A stretch of DNA of 64,000 nucleotides from Streptomyces kaniharaensis (GTDB lineage Bacteria > Actinomycetota > Actinomycetes > Streptomycetales > Streptomycetaceae). Where the stretch lies: positions 682,001 to 746,000 of the forward strand of contig NZ_WBOF01000001.1 in NCBI RefSeq assembly GCF_009569385.1. The letters are read 5' to 3'. Below, piece by piece: positions 9,184 through 16,858 of the stretch. Made by a program: the position numbers and the translations under genes. Under the pieces are notes generated by a model. It saw only the letters and a program-made list of their open reading frames with translations. It had not been told where the DNA came from and searched no databases. Position 1 is the stretch's first letter. Each line of letters begins with the position of its first letter.

Positions 9184-9750
9184 CTACGTGAGGTCCCACC
9201 CGCAGCGCAGGTTCCATCGCCCGGCGCGCCCGGACAGCTCCGTGACCGACAGCGGACGCACGTCGAGCCGCCAGAAGACCCCGGGCGGCAGGCCGAGCGC
9301 CTGCACCACCGCCGCCCGGACCACCGCGGGCTCGGCCACCGCCGCCACCCGGCCGGACTGCTCGGCCAGCTCGTCCAGCCAGCCGCCCACCCGGGCGACC
9401 AGGGCGGTGACCGGCTCTCCGCCGTGCGGCGCCGCCGCCGGGTCGGACAGCCATGCGGAGATCGCCGCCGGGTCGGCCGCGGCGACCTCGTCGAGGCTTC
9501 GGCCGCGCCACAACCCGACGTCCAGGTCGGCCAGTTGCGGCAGCGGTTCGGCGCCGAGGCCGAGCGCCTGGGCTGTTTGGCGGCAGCGCAGCGAAGGCGA
9601 GGCGAAGGCCCTGGCGGGCGTCGGCAAGGTGCCGGCCGCCGAACGGACGGCCGCCAGAGCCGCCTCGTCCGACGGGCCGTCATCACCGAAGCGGGCCGCA
9701 CGAACTTCAAACCCGATCGCCGGTGCGACGAACATCACGCGTACGGTCAC
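9184..9750 (-). CDS. Histidine-phosphatase-fold protein lacking the catalytic histidines (cbt-linked)
   Basis: From the GTG at 9750, preceded by GAGGAGGGCGA, the product is 188 residues. It has the phosphoglycerate-mutase/CobC fold pattern: ASPSLRCRQTAQALGL is the usual second motif, and DVGLWRGRSLDEV matches the LWEG segment. However, the N-terminal RHG motif is absent (VAPAIGFEVRAARFG instead), and the C-terminal catalytic His is replaced in AVAEPAVVRAAVV. It is therefore probably a pseudo-phosphatase. It is divergent from the cobalamin-riboswitch/cbtBA unit, and similar proteins are known beside cbt genes, so a role in cobalt or cobalamin metabolism is likely but undefined. Confidence 0.75.
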   Translation of the reverse strand: MTVRVMFVAPAIGFEVRAARFGDDGPSDEAALAAVRSAAGTLPTPARAFASPSLRCRQTAQALGLGAEPLPQLADLDVGLWRGRSLDEVAAADPAAISAWLSDPAAAPHGGEPVTALVARVGGWLDELAEQSGRVAAVAEPAVVRAAVVQALGLPPGVFWRLDVRPLSVTELSGRAGRWNLRCGWDLT

Positions 9751-9895
9751 TCGCCCTCCTCTCGGGCCGGAACGGGGCCGCACGCATACGTACCGGGGTG
9801 TGACACCCCTTCCGTGCCGGTCACGCGCCTACGAGCCCCTGCGAATCCCCTTGGCCGGTCGGTCCCGACACGGTACCGTCCCTTCGACAACTCAA

Positions 9896-10002
9896 GACGA
9901 CGGAGCGCGGAAGCCGGCGAGAATCCGGCACGGTCGCGCCACTGTGGAACCGGAACCATGACCCCCGTCACGGGCCGGTGAGTCAGACCCGCCTCCGTCG
10001 TC
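9896..10002 (+). ncRNA. Cobalamin riboswitch (B12 element) upstream of cbtB
   Basis: The core contains GCCGGCGAGAATCCGGC, then CGCGCCACTGT (invariant CCACTG at 9939-9944), and later GTGAGTCAGACC, which matches the B12-box side of the element. A perfect 10-bp closing stem is visible: GACGACGGAG at 9896-9905 pairs with CTCCGTCGTC at 9993-10002. The 3' end is 46 nt before the cbtB ATG, a good distance for control of initiation or transcription. Binding of adenosylcobalamin would switch off the cobalt transporter genes. The element is compact between its P1 arms (107 nt). Confidence 0.88.
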
Positions 10003-10048
10003 CGTGCTCCATCGAACGGGACGCGTGTTCCCAGAAGAGAGGTCGGCC

Positions 10049-10267
10049 ATGGCTCACCCCATCGCCCCCGCAGCCCCCGCCGCACCGGCGGTCGCCCCCA
10101 TCTCCGTCAAGGCGATCCTGCCCTGGGCCGTGTTCTTCGGCATCCTGCTGATGACCCTCATCTACTTCGTCGGCGCCGAGCAGGGCGCCACCTCCCTCAT
10201 CTCCGGCGAGGACGTGCACGAGTGGGTGCACGACGGTCGCCACCTGCTCGGCTTCCCCTGCCACTGA
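10049..10267 (+). CDS. cbtB: CbtB: small cobalt transporter subunit
   Basis: This 72-residue protein has one membrane span (ILPWAVFFGILLMTLIYFVG) after an Ala/Pro-rich N-terminus and ends in the hallmark His-rich tail HEWVHDGRHLLGFPCH, which is thought to bind the metal. The ATG at 10049 is chosen over an in-frame ATG at 10004 because GAGAGG lies just upstream of 10049 and the upstream codons fall in the riboswitch leader. It is followed by cbtA 16 nt downstream. CbtAB is a cobalt uptake system regularly found behind B12 riboswitches. Confidence 0.92.
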   Translation: MAHPIAPAAPAAPAVAPISVKAILPWAVFFGILLMTLIYFVGAEQGATSLISGEDVHEWVHDGRHLLGFPCH

Positions 10268-10283
10268 CCCGGGGAACCGCCGC

Positions 10284-11057
10284 ATGAACTCCACAACCGT
10301 CAGATCCCTGCTCGTCCGCGGCATGCTGGCCGGCCTCGGCGCCGGCCTGCTCGCCCTGGTCGTCGCCTACCTGCTCGGCGAACCCCGGGTGGACGCCGCG
10401 ATCGCCTACGAGGACGCGCACGCCGCCGGCGAACCCGCGATGGAGGTCGTCAGCCGTTCCCTGCAGTCAACTGCCGGTCTGGCCACGGGCGTTCTCGTCT
10501 ACGGCGTCTCGCTCGGCGGCATCGCCGCGCTCGCGTACTGCTTCGCACTCGGCCGCGTGGGCCGCTTCACCCCCCGGGCCACCGCGGCCCTGCTCTCCGG
10601 GGTGGCGCTGCTCGCGGTCTACGTCGTCCCCTTCCTCAAGTACCCCGCCAACCCGCCGTCGGTCGGTGACCCGGAGACCATCGGCAAACGCACCACGCTG
10701 TACTTCCTCATGATGGCGCTCAGCGTGCTGCTGTCGATCGCCGCGGTGATCGTCGGCAAGCGGCTCGCTCCGCGCCTGGGCAACTGGTACGCGACCGTCG
10801 TCGCCGTCCTCGGCTTCGCCGTCGCGGTCGGCCTCGCGTTCGCCTTCCTGCCCGCCGTCAACGAGGTCCCCGAGGACTTCTCCGCCACGCTGCTCTGGCA
10901 GTTCCGCCTCGCGGCCCTGGCCATCCAGCTCACCCTCTGGGCGTCCTTCGGCCTGCTCTTCGGCCACCTCGCCGAGCGGCTCCTCAACCCGAAGCCCGCC
11001 ACCCCGGCCGCCGTCACCCGGGAGACCTCCCCGGAGGCGACGGCGCCCGTGCACTGA
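10284..11057 (+). CDS. cbtA: CbtA: cobalt transporter integral membrane subunit
   Basis: The product is 257 residues, the usual CbtA length, with five to six hydrophobic spans beginning at LLVRGMLAGLGAGLLALVVAYLLGE. A soluble loop after the first span (EPRVDAAIAYEDAHAAGEP) and the FLKYPANPPSVGDPETIGKRT segment are typical of the family. It lies 16 nt after cbtB and shares the riboswitch-controlled leader. It acts in the cytoplasmic membrane, presumably importing Co2+ for cobalamin synthesis. A strong hairpin follows at 11087-11131. Confidence 0.9.
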   Translation: MNSTTVRSLLVRGMLAGLGAGLLALVVAYLLGEPRVDAAIAYEDAHAAGEPAMEVVSRSLQSTAGLATGVLVYGVSLGGIAALAYCFALGRVGRFTPRATAALLSGVALLAVYVVPFLKYPANPPSVGDPETIGKRTTLYFLMMALSVLLSIAAVIVGKRLAPRLGNWYATVVAVLGFAVAVGLAFAFLPAVNEVPEDFSATLLWQFRLAALAIQLTLWASFGLLFGHLAERLLNPKPATPAAVTRETSPEATAPVH

Positions 11058-11086
11058 GCACGGCGAGGGCTCCGCGCACAGCGCAC

Positions 11087-11131
11087 CGAAGGCCGGTCGG
11101 GACGACACACCGTCGCCCCGACCGGCCTTCG
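11087..11131 (+). terminator. Terminator hairpin after cbtA
   Basis: A perfect 15-bp inverted repeat (11087-11101 with 11117-11131) with a 15-nt loop lies 30 bp after the cbtA stop. It would end the riboswitch-cbtBA transcript. Confidence 0.7.
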
Positions 11132-11356
11132 GCACGTCCGCGACCGCGAATCCGGGACCCGAGCGGAGGAGCACCATCCGCGAGCTGAGCGACCCCGGGT
11201 GGCCCTTCTCCTGGACCGATTCCCCGCAACCTGATGTGCGACCGCCCAGCTGACCGCAGTGAGCGTGCTGCAGTTCCCGGCCGCCTCGCAGCAGATGGCG
11301 AGCGACCCACAACTGGGATCGCGCCGCGCCGTCCTGCTGGGTGCCGGTCTGCGGGA
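11132..11356. other. Intergenic stretch between convergent genes, no gene recognised
   Basis: Together with the preceding terminator this fills the 299 bp between cbtA and the HAD gene. Short frames on both strands have no initiation signals or recognisable motifs. It may be decayed DNA at the edge of the cof operon, but nothing diagnostic of an insertion sequence is visible. Confidence 0.4.
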
Positions 11357-12151
11357 TCAGGCGAGCAACTGGTCGACCAGATGGGCCACCGCGTGGTCGT
11401 CGTTGCTCGGCAGGAGCCGGTCGGCGGCGCGGCGGACGGTGTCGGGGGCGTTCGCGGGGGCGGCGCCGAGACCTGCGAGCGTGAGCATCCCGCAGTCGTT
11501 GAGGCCGTCGCCGACGGCGACCGTCTCGGCGGGGTGCAGGCCCAGGTCCGCCGCGATCCAGGCGAGTACGCCGTGCTTGCCGGTGCCGCGCGGGCCGAGT
11601 TCGAGGAAGTGTCGTCCGGACGCGGTGACTTCGGCGTCGGAACCCACCAATCCCTGGACGGCGTCCACGAGTTCGGCGCCGAACGGTGCGAACGGACAGG
11701 CCAGCACCTTCACCACCGGCCGCGCGGGCTCGACCGCGCCCCGCCACTCGACCCCGCTCCAGTGACGCGCCAGCTCTTCCGGGAAGCCCGGCTGGACGAC
11801 CGTCCCGTCCAGCAGGTCGAAGGCCAGCGCCCAGTCCGGATGCGCCTTCCCAAGGATGGCGGCGACTCGATGGAGCGCCGCCGCGTCGAAGACGAGCTGC
11901 CGGCTCGGCCGCCGTTCGCCCGGCCGGAACACCAACGCCCCGTTCCCGTGCGCCCAGTAGGCCGAGGGCGGGATGCCCGACCGGATCTCGGCCGGCACGT
12001 CGCGCGGGGGGCGGGCCGTGACCACCGCGACGGCGAGTCCGGCCGCCACCGCCCGGCCGAGCGCGTCCGACACGGCGCCGGGCAGCACGCCGGACGAGTC
12101 GAGCAGCGTCCCGTCCAGATCGCAGGCGAGCAGCCGGTACCCGTCAGCCAT
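11357..12151 (-). CDS. HAD-superfamily (Cof/class IIB) phosphatase; candidate coformycin 5'-phosphatase
   Basis: The 264-residue product shows all HAD motifs: DLDGTLLDS at the N-terminus (nucleophile and acid/base Asp), a Thr in VVTARPP, Lys in GTGKHGVLAWIA, and the metal site AVGDGLNDCGML. The arrangement with a central cap domain fits the Cof/YbiV subgroup, which dephosphorylates small phosphates and nucleotides. Its ATG overlaps the stop of the preceding unknown gene by 8 nt, placing it last in the cofB-cofA-unknown-HAD operon. Coformycin biosynthesis needs a final dephosphorylation after CofB and CofA, and no other phosphatase is evident here, so it is the natural candidate. Whether it also acts on formycin 5'-phosphate is open. 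Confidence 0.85.
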   Translation of the reverse strand: MADGYRLLACDLDGTLLDSSGVLPGAVSDALGRAVAAGLAVAVVTARPPRDVPAEIRSGIPPSAYWAHGNGALVFRPGERRPSRQLVFDAAALHRVAAILGKAHPDWALAFDLLDGTVVQPGFPEELARHWSGVEWRGAVEPARPVVKVLACPFAPFGAELVDAVQGLVGSDAEVTASGRHFLELGPRGTGKHGVLAWIAADLGLHPAETVAVGDGLNDCGMLTLAGLGAAPANAPDTVRRAADRLLPSNDDHAVAHLVDQLLA

Positions 12152-12566
12152 GGTCAGCCCTCCGAGGCTTCTTCATGGCTTCTCCCAGAAAGCGCAGGGT
12201 CAGCCGGGCCAGCCCCGCACCGGTCACCACGGCCTCGACGTCGGCCCTGCCCGCGTGCCGCCGGGCCGTCGGCCCGGTGCCGAGCGGCACCCAGAGCCAC
12301 TGGGTGTCGACGACCGCGCATCCGATGACGTCGTCACCTTCCACCCGGGGGATCCGGTCGGAGACCTGAACAGGGATGTCGTGGACGTCGACCGAGGTGA
12401 CCGCGCCGGACGCACCGAGCCCGACCCACGCGACGGTCCGGAACGACATCACGGCCGCGCCCGGCCCGTCCGCGTCGGGCAGCAGGTCGACGGAGAACTC
12501 CCCACGCCCCTCGTCCCATTGGGCCTCGGGCGTGCAGATCCCGGCCGTGCCGGTGTGCGATTCCAC
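12144..12566 (-). CDS. Unknown 140-residue protein in the cof operon
   Basis: I do not recognise this family. The GTG at 12566 has GGAGTGGAACC directly upstream, giving 140 residues. An upstream extension in the same frame would overlap cofA and lacks a ribosome-binding site. The sequence is rich in Val, Gly and alternating hydrophobics (FRTVAWVGLGASGAVTSVDV), suggesting an all-beta soluble domain without membrane segment or signal peptide. It lies 34 nt after cofA and overlaps the HAD gene by 8 nt, so it should be made with the coformycin enzymes. Possible roles include binding product or an unstable intermediate, or self-protection; no motif supports a choice. Confidence 0.7.
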   Translation of the reverse strand: MESHTGTAGICTPEAQWDEGRGEFSVDLLPDADGPGAAVMSFRTVAWVGLGASGAVTSVDVHDIPVQVSDRIPRVEGDDVIGCAVVDTQWLWVPLGTGPTARRHAGRADVEAVVTGAGLARLTLRFLGEAMKKPRRADHG

Positions 12567-12600
12567 GGTTCCACTCCTGTCGGTCGCAGTTCGTGCACCT

Positions 12601-13302
12601 TCAGACGTGCTGGAGGCGGTCGAGCCCGACGACAGGTGGGGTGTCCAGCCTGCCCGGTCGGAGTTCGATCTCCCCGAGGACGGTGTCGCGCGGCGTGGAG
12701 GCCGCCCAGGACACCACTTCGGCAACGGATTCCACGCTCATCTTGTAGGCGGAGTGGTCGTCGTCGAAGTTCCGGATGGCTCCGGGGCTGAGCAGGGTGG
12801 TCCGCACCCCGTGGCGGCGCTCCTCCATGAGCAGGACCTCCGCCACCTGCTTGAGCGCGGCCTTGGTGGCGCAGTACGCGACGCCGCCCTCGAACGGCCG
12901 GGACCCGGCGTGCGAGCCCATGAGCACGATGTGCCCCTGCGCACGGCGCAGCAGCGGCAACGCGGCCTGGACGAGGCGCACGGGCGCGGTGAGGTTGACC
13001 GCGACGGCCTCGTCCCAGTCCTGCGCGGTGACGTCCGCGACCGCGCCGAAGCCGCGGGTGACGGCGTTGACGACGAGCAGGTCGAGGCGCGGGGCGTCGG
13101 CGAGGACCTGCTCGGCGGCCCGGGCGACGGCGGCGGGGTCGCCGAAGTCGACGGTGACGGGGTCGTCGTGGTCCGCGCAGGGGGAGCGGTTGAGGCAGCG
13201 GACGGTGTACCCGTCGGCGATCAGCCGGCTGCGGACGGCCCGGCCGGTGCCCCGGTTGCTCCCCGTCACCAGGGCGAGCGGTGGCGCCGCAGGCTCACCC
13301 AC
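12601..13302 (-). CDS. cofA: CofA: NAD(P)H-dependent short-chain reductase of coformycin biosynthesis
   Basis: The 233-residue product is a classical SDR: nucleotide-binding TGSNRGTG at 13-20, a VVNAVTRG segment in place of NNAG, and catalytic Ser130, Tyr143 and Lys147 in GS...YCATK. In coformycin synthesis CofA reduces 8-ketocoformycin 5'-phosphate with NADPH to set the alcohol of the diazepine ring; the pentostatin counterpart is PenB. The GTG start overlaps the cofB stop by 8 nt, so the two are translationally coupled. The pairing of an SDR with a SAICAR-synthetase homologue is the diagnostic cof/pen arrangement and is the main basis for the name. Confidence 0.85.
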   Translation of the reverse strand: MGEPAAPPLALVTGSNRGTGRAVRSRLIADGYTVRCLNRSPCADHDDPVTVDFGDPAAVARAAEQVLADAPRLDLLVVNAVTRGFGAVADVTAQDWDEAVAVNLTAPVRLVQAALPLLRRAQGHIVLMGSHAGSRPFEGGVAYCATKAALKQVAEVLLMEERRHGVRTTLLSPGAIRNFDDDHSAYKMSVESVAEVVSWAASTPRDTVLGEIELRPGRLDTPPVVGLDRLQHV

Positions 13303-14014
13303 CGGAGACCATCGAGATGAGTTCGGCCCAGCGGGCGAGGATGTCCTCCCGGCCGGCGCCCTGGCGGAACATGTCCTTGTCGTAGGGCCGTCCGTCGGCG
13401 GACTTGAGGCGCATGCAGTCCGGCGATATCTCGGAGTTGACGACCAGTCCGTGTTTGTCGTCGGGCGCGATGACGAGGCAGAAGTCCCAGAGGTCGAGCG
13501 GCGCGAGCAGCTCGCGCAGCACCGCGTTGCAGTCGAGCGCGACCTGCCGGTGGTGCTCGACGTCCACTCCGAGCAGCCGGAGGTAGTCCTCGCCGATCGG
13601 CTGGTCCTCCGGGTCGACCCGGTAGTCGAACTTCACGACCGGGCGGTCGAGGACCTGCCCCTCCTCGAAGAGCCCGGGGTACTTGCGGATGGTCGAGCCG
13701 GTGGCCCGGTTCTTGACGATGACCTCGAACGGCGGGGCCGGCCGGTAGTCCGCGAGGTAACTGACCGGCCCCACGCGTTCGCGAAAAACGGTGTACACAC
13801 CGCGTTCGGCGAGTCGAGCCGAAACGTACTCGAAGAAGTCGAGACGCAACTCGGCAGTTCCGTCCACGAGTTCGTCGCGATCGTAGGTGAAACTCCGGAG
13901 CGAGGGAATCATCTCGATCAGGCAGAGGCCTTCGTCGAGATGCCAGAGCCGTTTGCTCCGCCCCTCGATGTCCGGAGTACGGGAAGTCACGGAAACCGCA
14001 TCTAAGGCAGCCAC
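13295..14014 (-). CDS. cofB: CofB: SAICAR-synthetase homologue forming the 1,3-diazepine ring
   Basis: From GTG at 14014 the product is 239 residues, matching the short PurC class. Family segments include EVIVKNRATGS, DRPVVKFDYR and SEISPDC, the last corresponding to the substrate/Mg site (usually DE.SPDS). In the known coformycin pathway CofB converts a histidine-pathway intermediate to 8-ketocoformycin 5'-phosphate, a reaction unlike normal PurC chemistry; PenC is the pentostatin equivalent. Codon 4 (14005-14003) is TTA, rare in streptomycetes and dependent on the bldA tRNA. An alternative GTG at 13990 would exclude it, though neither start has a strong Shine-Dalgarno sequence. It is the first gene of the operon, divergent from a MocR regulator. 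Confidence 0.87.
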   Translation of the reverse strand: MAALDAVSVTSRTPDIEGRSKRLWHLDEGLCLIEMIPSLRSFTYDRDELVDGTAELRLDFFEYVSARLAERGVYTVFRERVGPVSYLADYRPAPPFEVIVKNRATGSTIRKYPGLFEEGQVLDRPVVKFDYRVDPEDQPIGEDYLRLLGVDVEHHRQVALDCNAVLRELLAPLDLWDFCLVIAPDDKHGLVVNSEISPDCMRLKSADGRPYDKDMFRQGAGREDILARWAELISMVSGG

Positions 14015-14045
14015 AGGTCGCTCTCAGGAGGTCGGGCACAAAGCA

Positions 14046-14087
14046 GTGCCAGGACTTAAATGATCAGCGGTGCGGCAAGTCTGGCAC
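14046..14087. promoter_or_regulatory. Imperfect inverted repeat in the cofB/mocR divergent promoter
   Basis: GTGCCAGGACTT at 14046-14057 is mirrored by AAGTCTGGCAC at 14077-14087, with one base missing in the second arm and 19 bp between arms. It lies 32 bp upstream of the cofB start in the 227-bp divergent region, so it is a candidate operator for the adjacent MocR-type protein. Confidence 0.45.
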
Positions 14088-14241
14088 GGGCGTGACCGGA
14101 AAGAAAGAGCCTTCGGCAGGTTTAGAAGTGATCATGACAGGATCGGGGACGGGATCAGAAGTGTGCCGAAGACCCTGCCCCGCGACTCGGTCGTGAGCGG
14201 ACTCAGCGGGCACCGAACAGGCCCGGAAGCAGTCGTGCAGA

Positions 14242-15600
14242 ATGTTCGTCATGCCAGAGCAGCATCGGATTCGCGGGCGTCGGGCCGCGGAGATCGCCGC
14301 CGACGTCGAGCAGGCCGTCGCCGCCGGACACCTCGCCCCCGGCAGCCCCCTGCCCCCGCTCCGCCGGCTCGCCACCGAGTTGGGCGTCAACCCCAACACC
14401 GCGGCGGCGGCCTACCGTTTGCTGCGCGACCGCGGCGTCATCGAGACCGGCGGGCGACGCGGCACCCGGGTGTCGCCCCGGCCGACGCACATCGCGCGCG
14501 CCCACCTGCACTTCGAAGTCCCGGACGGTGTCCGCGATCTGACGGACGGCAACCCGGATCCCGGCCTGCTTCCGCCGCTCGCCGACGCCCTGGCGTTCGC
14601 GGCGGGCGAGCAGCTGCGCGACCCGGTCCTGTACGGCCGACCCGCGGTGGACCCCGGCCTACTGGCGATCGCCCGGCGGGAGTTCGCAGCCGACGGCCTG
14701 CCCGGCGAGACCACCGCCGTCACCTCGGGCGCCCTCGACGCGATCGAGCGGGTGTTACAGACCCGGCTGCGCCCGGGCGACCTGGTCGCCGTCGAGGACC
14801 CGGGCTGGGGCAGCCTGCACGACCTGCTCCCGGCTCTCGGCCTGCGGATGACCGGGATCGGGGTGGACGACGAAGGGCCCCTCCCGCAGGACGTCGCGGT
14901 GGCGCTGGCGGCCGGCGCCGCCGCCCTGGTGGTCACCTCGCGCGCGCAGAACCCCACCGGCGCGACGGTCGGCCCAGGCCGCGCCGCCGAGCTGCGCGCG
15001 GTGCTGGCGAACCGTCCGGACGTGCTGCTGATCGAGGACGACTTCGGCCACGCCATCGCGGACACCCCGTACCACCCGGTGTGCGCGGCGAACGGCCGTC
15101 CGGTCGTGCGGCACTGGACGGTGGTCCGATCGGTCACCAAACTCCTCGGCCCCGACATGCGGCTGGCCGTGCTGACCGGCGACCCCGACACCGTGGACCG
15201 CCTGCGCGGCCGCCAGCGGCTGGGCACCGGCTGGGTCAGCCACGTGCTCCAGCGGGCGGCGGCCCGGCTGCTGGCGGACGAGTCGGTGGACCGCGCGCGG
15301 GTGGCCGCCCACTACACCGAGCGGCGCGGCGCGCTGATCCGCGCACTGGCTGCGGAGGGCGTCCCGGCCCGGGGACGCAGCGGCTTCAACGTCTGGATCC
15401 CGGTGCACAGCGAGACCTCGGCCGTCGTGGCGCTGCTGCAGCGGGGCTGGGCGGTGGCCCCGGGTGCGCCGTTCCGGCTGCGGTCCGGGCCCGGGCTGCG
15501 GCTGACCGTCTCGGGCCTCGCCCTGGACGAGCTCCCCGCGCTGGCCGCCGACGTGGCCGCAGCACTCCGGGTCGATCCGGAACGCGGGCGCCTGACGTGA
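14242..15600 (+). CDS. MocR/GntR-type regulator with aminotransferase-like domain
   Basis: The 452-residue product has an N-terminal GntR winged helix (residues about 12-75, with PLPPLRRLATELGVNPNTAAAA as recognition region) fused to a fold-type I aminotransferase domain carrying the PLP-lysine candidate K300 in SVTKLLGPD. MocR proteins sense PLP or amino compounds and usually control a divergent neighbour, here cofB. Codon 172 (14755-14757) is TTA. An ATG at 14251 is an equally good start. It is most simply read as the pathway-specific regulator of the cof operon, possibly affecting the downstream transporter; this is inference. Confidence 0.85.
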   Translation: MFVMPEQHRIRGRRAAEIAADVEQAVAAGHLAPGSPLPPLRRLATELGVNPNTAAAAYRLLRDRGVIETGGRRGTRVSPRPTHIARAHLHFEVPDGVRDLTDGNPDPGLLPPLADALAFAAGEQLRDPVLYGRPAVDPGLLAIARREFAADGLPGETTAVTSGALDAIERVLQTRLRPGDLVAVEDPGWGSLHDLLPALGLRMTGIGVDDEGPLPQDVAVALAAGAAALVVTSRAQNPTGATVGPGRAAELRAVLANRPDVLLIEDDFGHAIADTPYHPVCAANGRPVVRHWTVVRSVTKLLGPDMRLAVLTGDPDTVDRLRGRQRLGTGWVSHVLQRAAARLLADESVDRARVAAHYTERRGALIRALAAEGVPARGRSGFNVWIPVHSETSAVVALLQRGWAVAPGAPFRLRSGPGLRLTVSGLALDELPALAADVAAALRVDPERGRLT

Positions 15601-15808
15601 ACGGGCCTGGCCTGACGCGTGCTTGACACGGCGGATCGGTGCGAACGATCCTGACGGGCGGATCTGGAGAGAAGTCGGCCGTTCCGCCTCTCCACCGACC
15701 CGTGTCCAACGGCCGAGCCCGACCGGATGCCCGTCACCACGCGCCGGACGCGCTTGCGCAGGTCGTTTCCACGCCCCCACCCAGCACGGACCGAGGAGTC
15801 CGAAGGCC

Positions 15809-16816
15809 GTGACGTCGATATTCGATCGCCTGTACGACCACACCCTCGCCGACCTGGGCGCACTCGACGCGCCCTACGACACCGGCCACCTCTCCCGGAC
15901 CGCCGCGCTGGCGGGCCGGATCGCCGAGGAGTCGGGGCTCGCCGCGGGCACCGCCCGCTGCGCCGCCCACCTGTACCACCGCTTCCGCCTGCCCGGCGCG
16001 CGGGATGCCCCGGCCGGGACCCGGGACAGCGCGCTCGACTTCCTGACCCGTTCGGGGGTGCCCGGGGAACTGCACCGGGACCTGCTCACGGTGGTCGGCC
16101 CGGGTTCACCGGCCGCCGAGACCCCGTACCGTGCGGCCGTGCTGGACGCCGAGCGGATCGATGCGATGGGCGCGGCCGGGCTCCAGCGGGCGCTGACCGG
16201 GGAGGGGCTGCCCTGGCACCCGGACGGCCCGGCCGCGGGCCGTCCTCGGCCGGCCCCGCCGGAGCTGTACGAGGAACTGGTCCGGGCCGAGCGCGAGCTG
16301 CTGACCGAGCCGGCCCGCCGCCTGGCCGCCGACCGGATGGACCTGGTGCACCGGCTGGCCGCCGACTACCGGACGGAGGCCGAGCTGGGCCGTCTCCCGG
16401 GCGAGCCCGATCCCGGCCCGGCGGCGGCGACCCGGGTGGACTGGGACCCGAAGTCGGGTTTCCTGCAAGCCGTGTTCGACGCCCCGGCGACCGGCCCGCT
16501 GGTGCGGATCGGCTACCGCGGCGAGGTCTGGCTGACCTTCGACGAAACGGACCGCCTGCTCGGCATCGACCTACACAACGCGCCGCCCGCCCTCGTCGCC
16601 CTCCTCCCGCCCGCCCAGCAGCACCGCTACTTCTGGCACAGCACGGCCCGCGGCGACGGCGTTGCGTGGTGGGCGGACCACGCCACCGGGCACGCCTGGA
16701 TCACCGCTGCGCCGGGCCTGGCCCACCACCGCGCGACCGCCGTCACGGACATCGAGGTGGGGACCCGTACGGACCGTCCGGCGGTCCTTCGTCTTCATGT
16801 ACAGGCCAATCCATGA
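15809..16816 (+). CDS. HD-superfamily-like protein, function unknown
   Basis: From the GTG at 15809, with AGGAG upstream, the product is 335 residues. The first 120 residues resemble metal-dependent HD phosphohydrolases (GHLSRTAALAGRIAEE, CAAHLYHRF, LDAERIDAMGAAGLQRAL), but the central HD dyad is not intact: it reads HLYHRF. The last 90 residues form a separate domain with YRGEVWLTFDETDRLLGIDL, reminiscent of DUF2283-type small strands. It stands between the MocR regulator and the MFS gene on the same strand, with 208 bp before it holding no clear element. A nucleotidase-like role would fit the nucleoside context but is speculative. Confidence 0.6.
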   Translation: MTSIFDRLYDHTLADLGALDAPYDTGHLSRTAALAGRIAEESGLAAGTARCAAHLYHRFRLPGARDAPAGTRDSALDFLTRSGVPGELHRDLLTVVGPGSPAAETPYRAAVLDAERIDAMGAAGLQRALTGEGLPWHPDGPAAGRPRPAPPELYEELVRAERELLTEPARRLAADRMDLVHRLAADYRTEAELGRLPGEPDPGPAAATRVDWDPKSGFLQAVFDAPATGPLVRIGYRGEVWLTFDETDRLLGIDLHNAPPALVALLPPAQQHRYFWHSTARGDGVAWWADHATGHAWITAAPGLAHHRATAVTDIEVGTRTDRPAVLRLHVQANP

Positions 16817-16858
16817 ATCGACGTGTACACGCGCGTAGATCCCCCTAAGGTGATGCTC

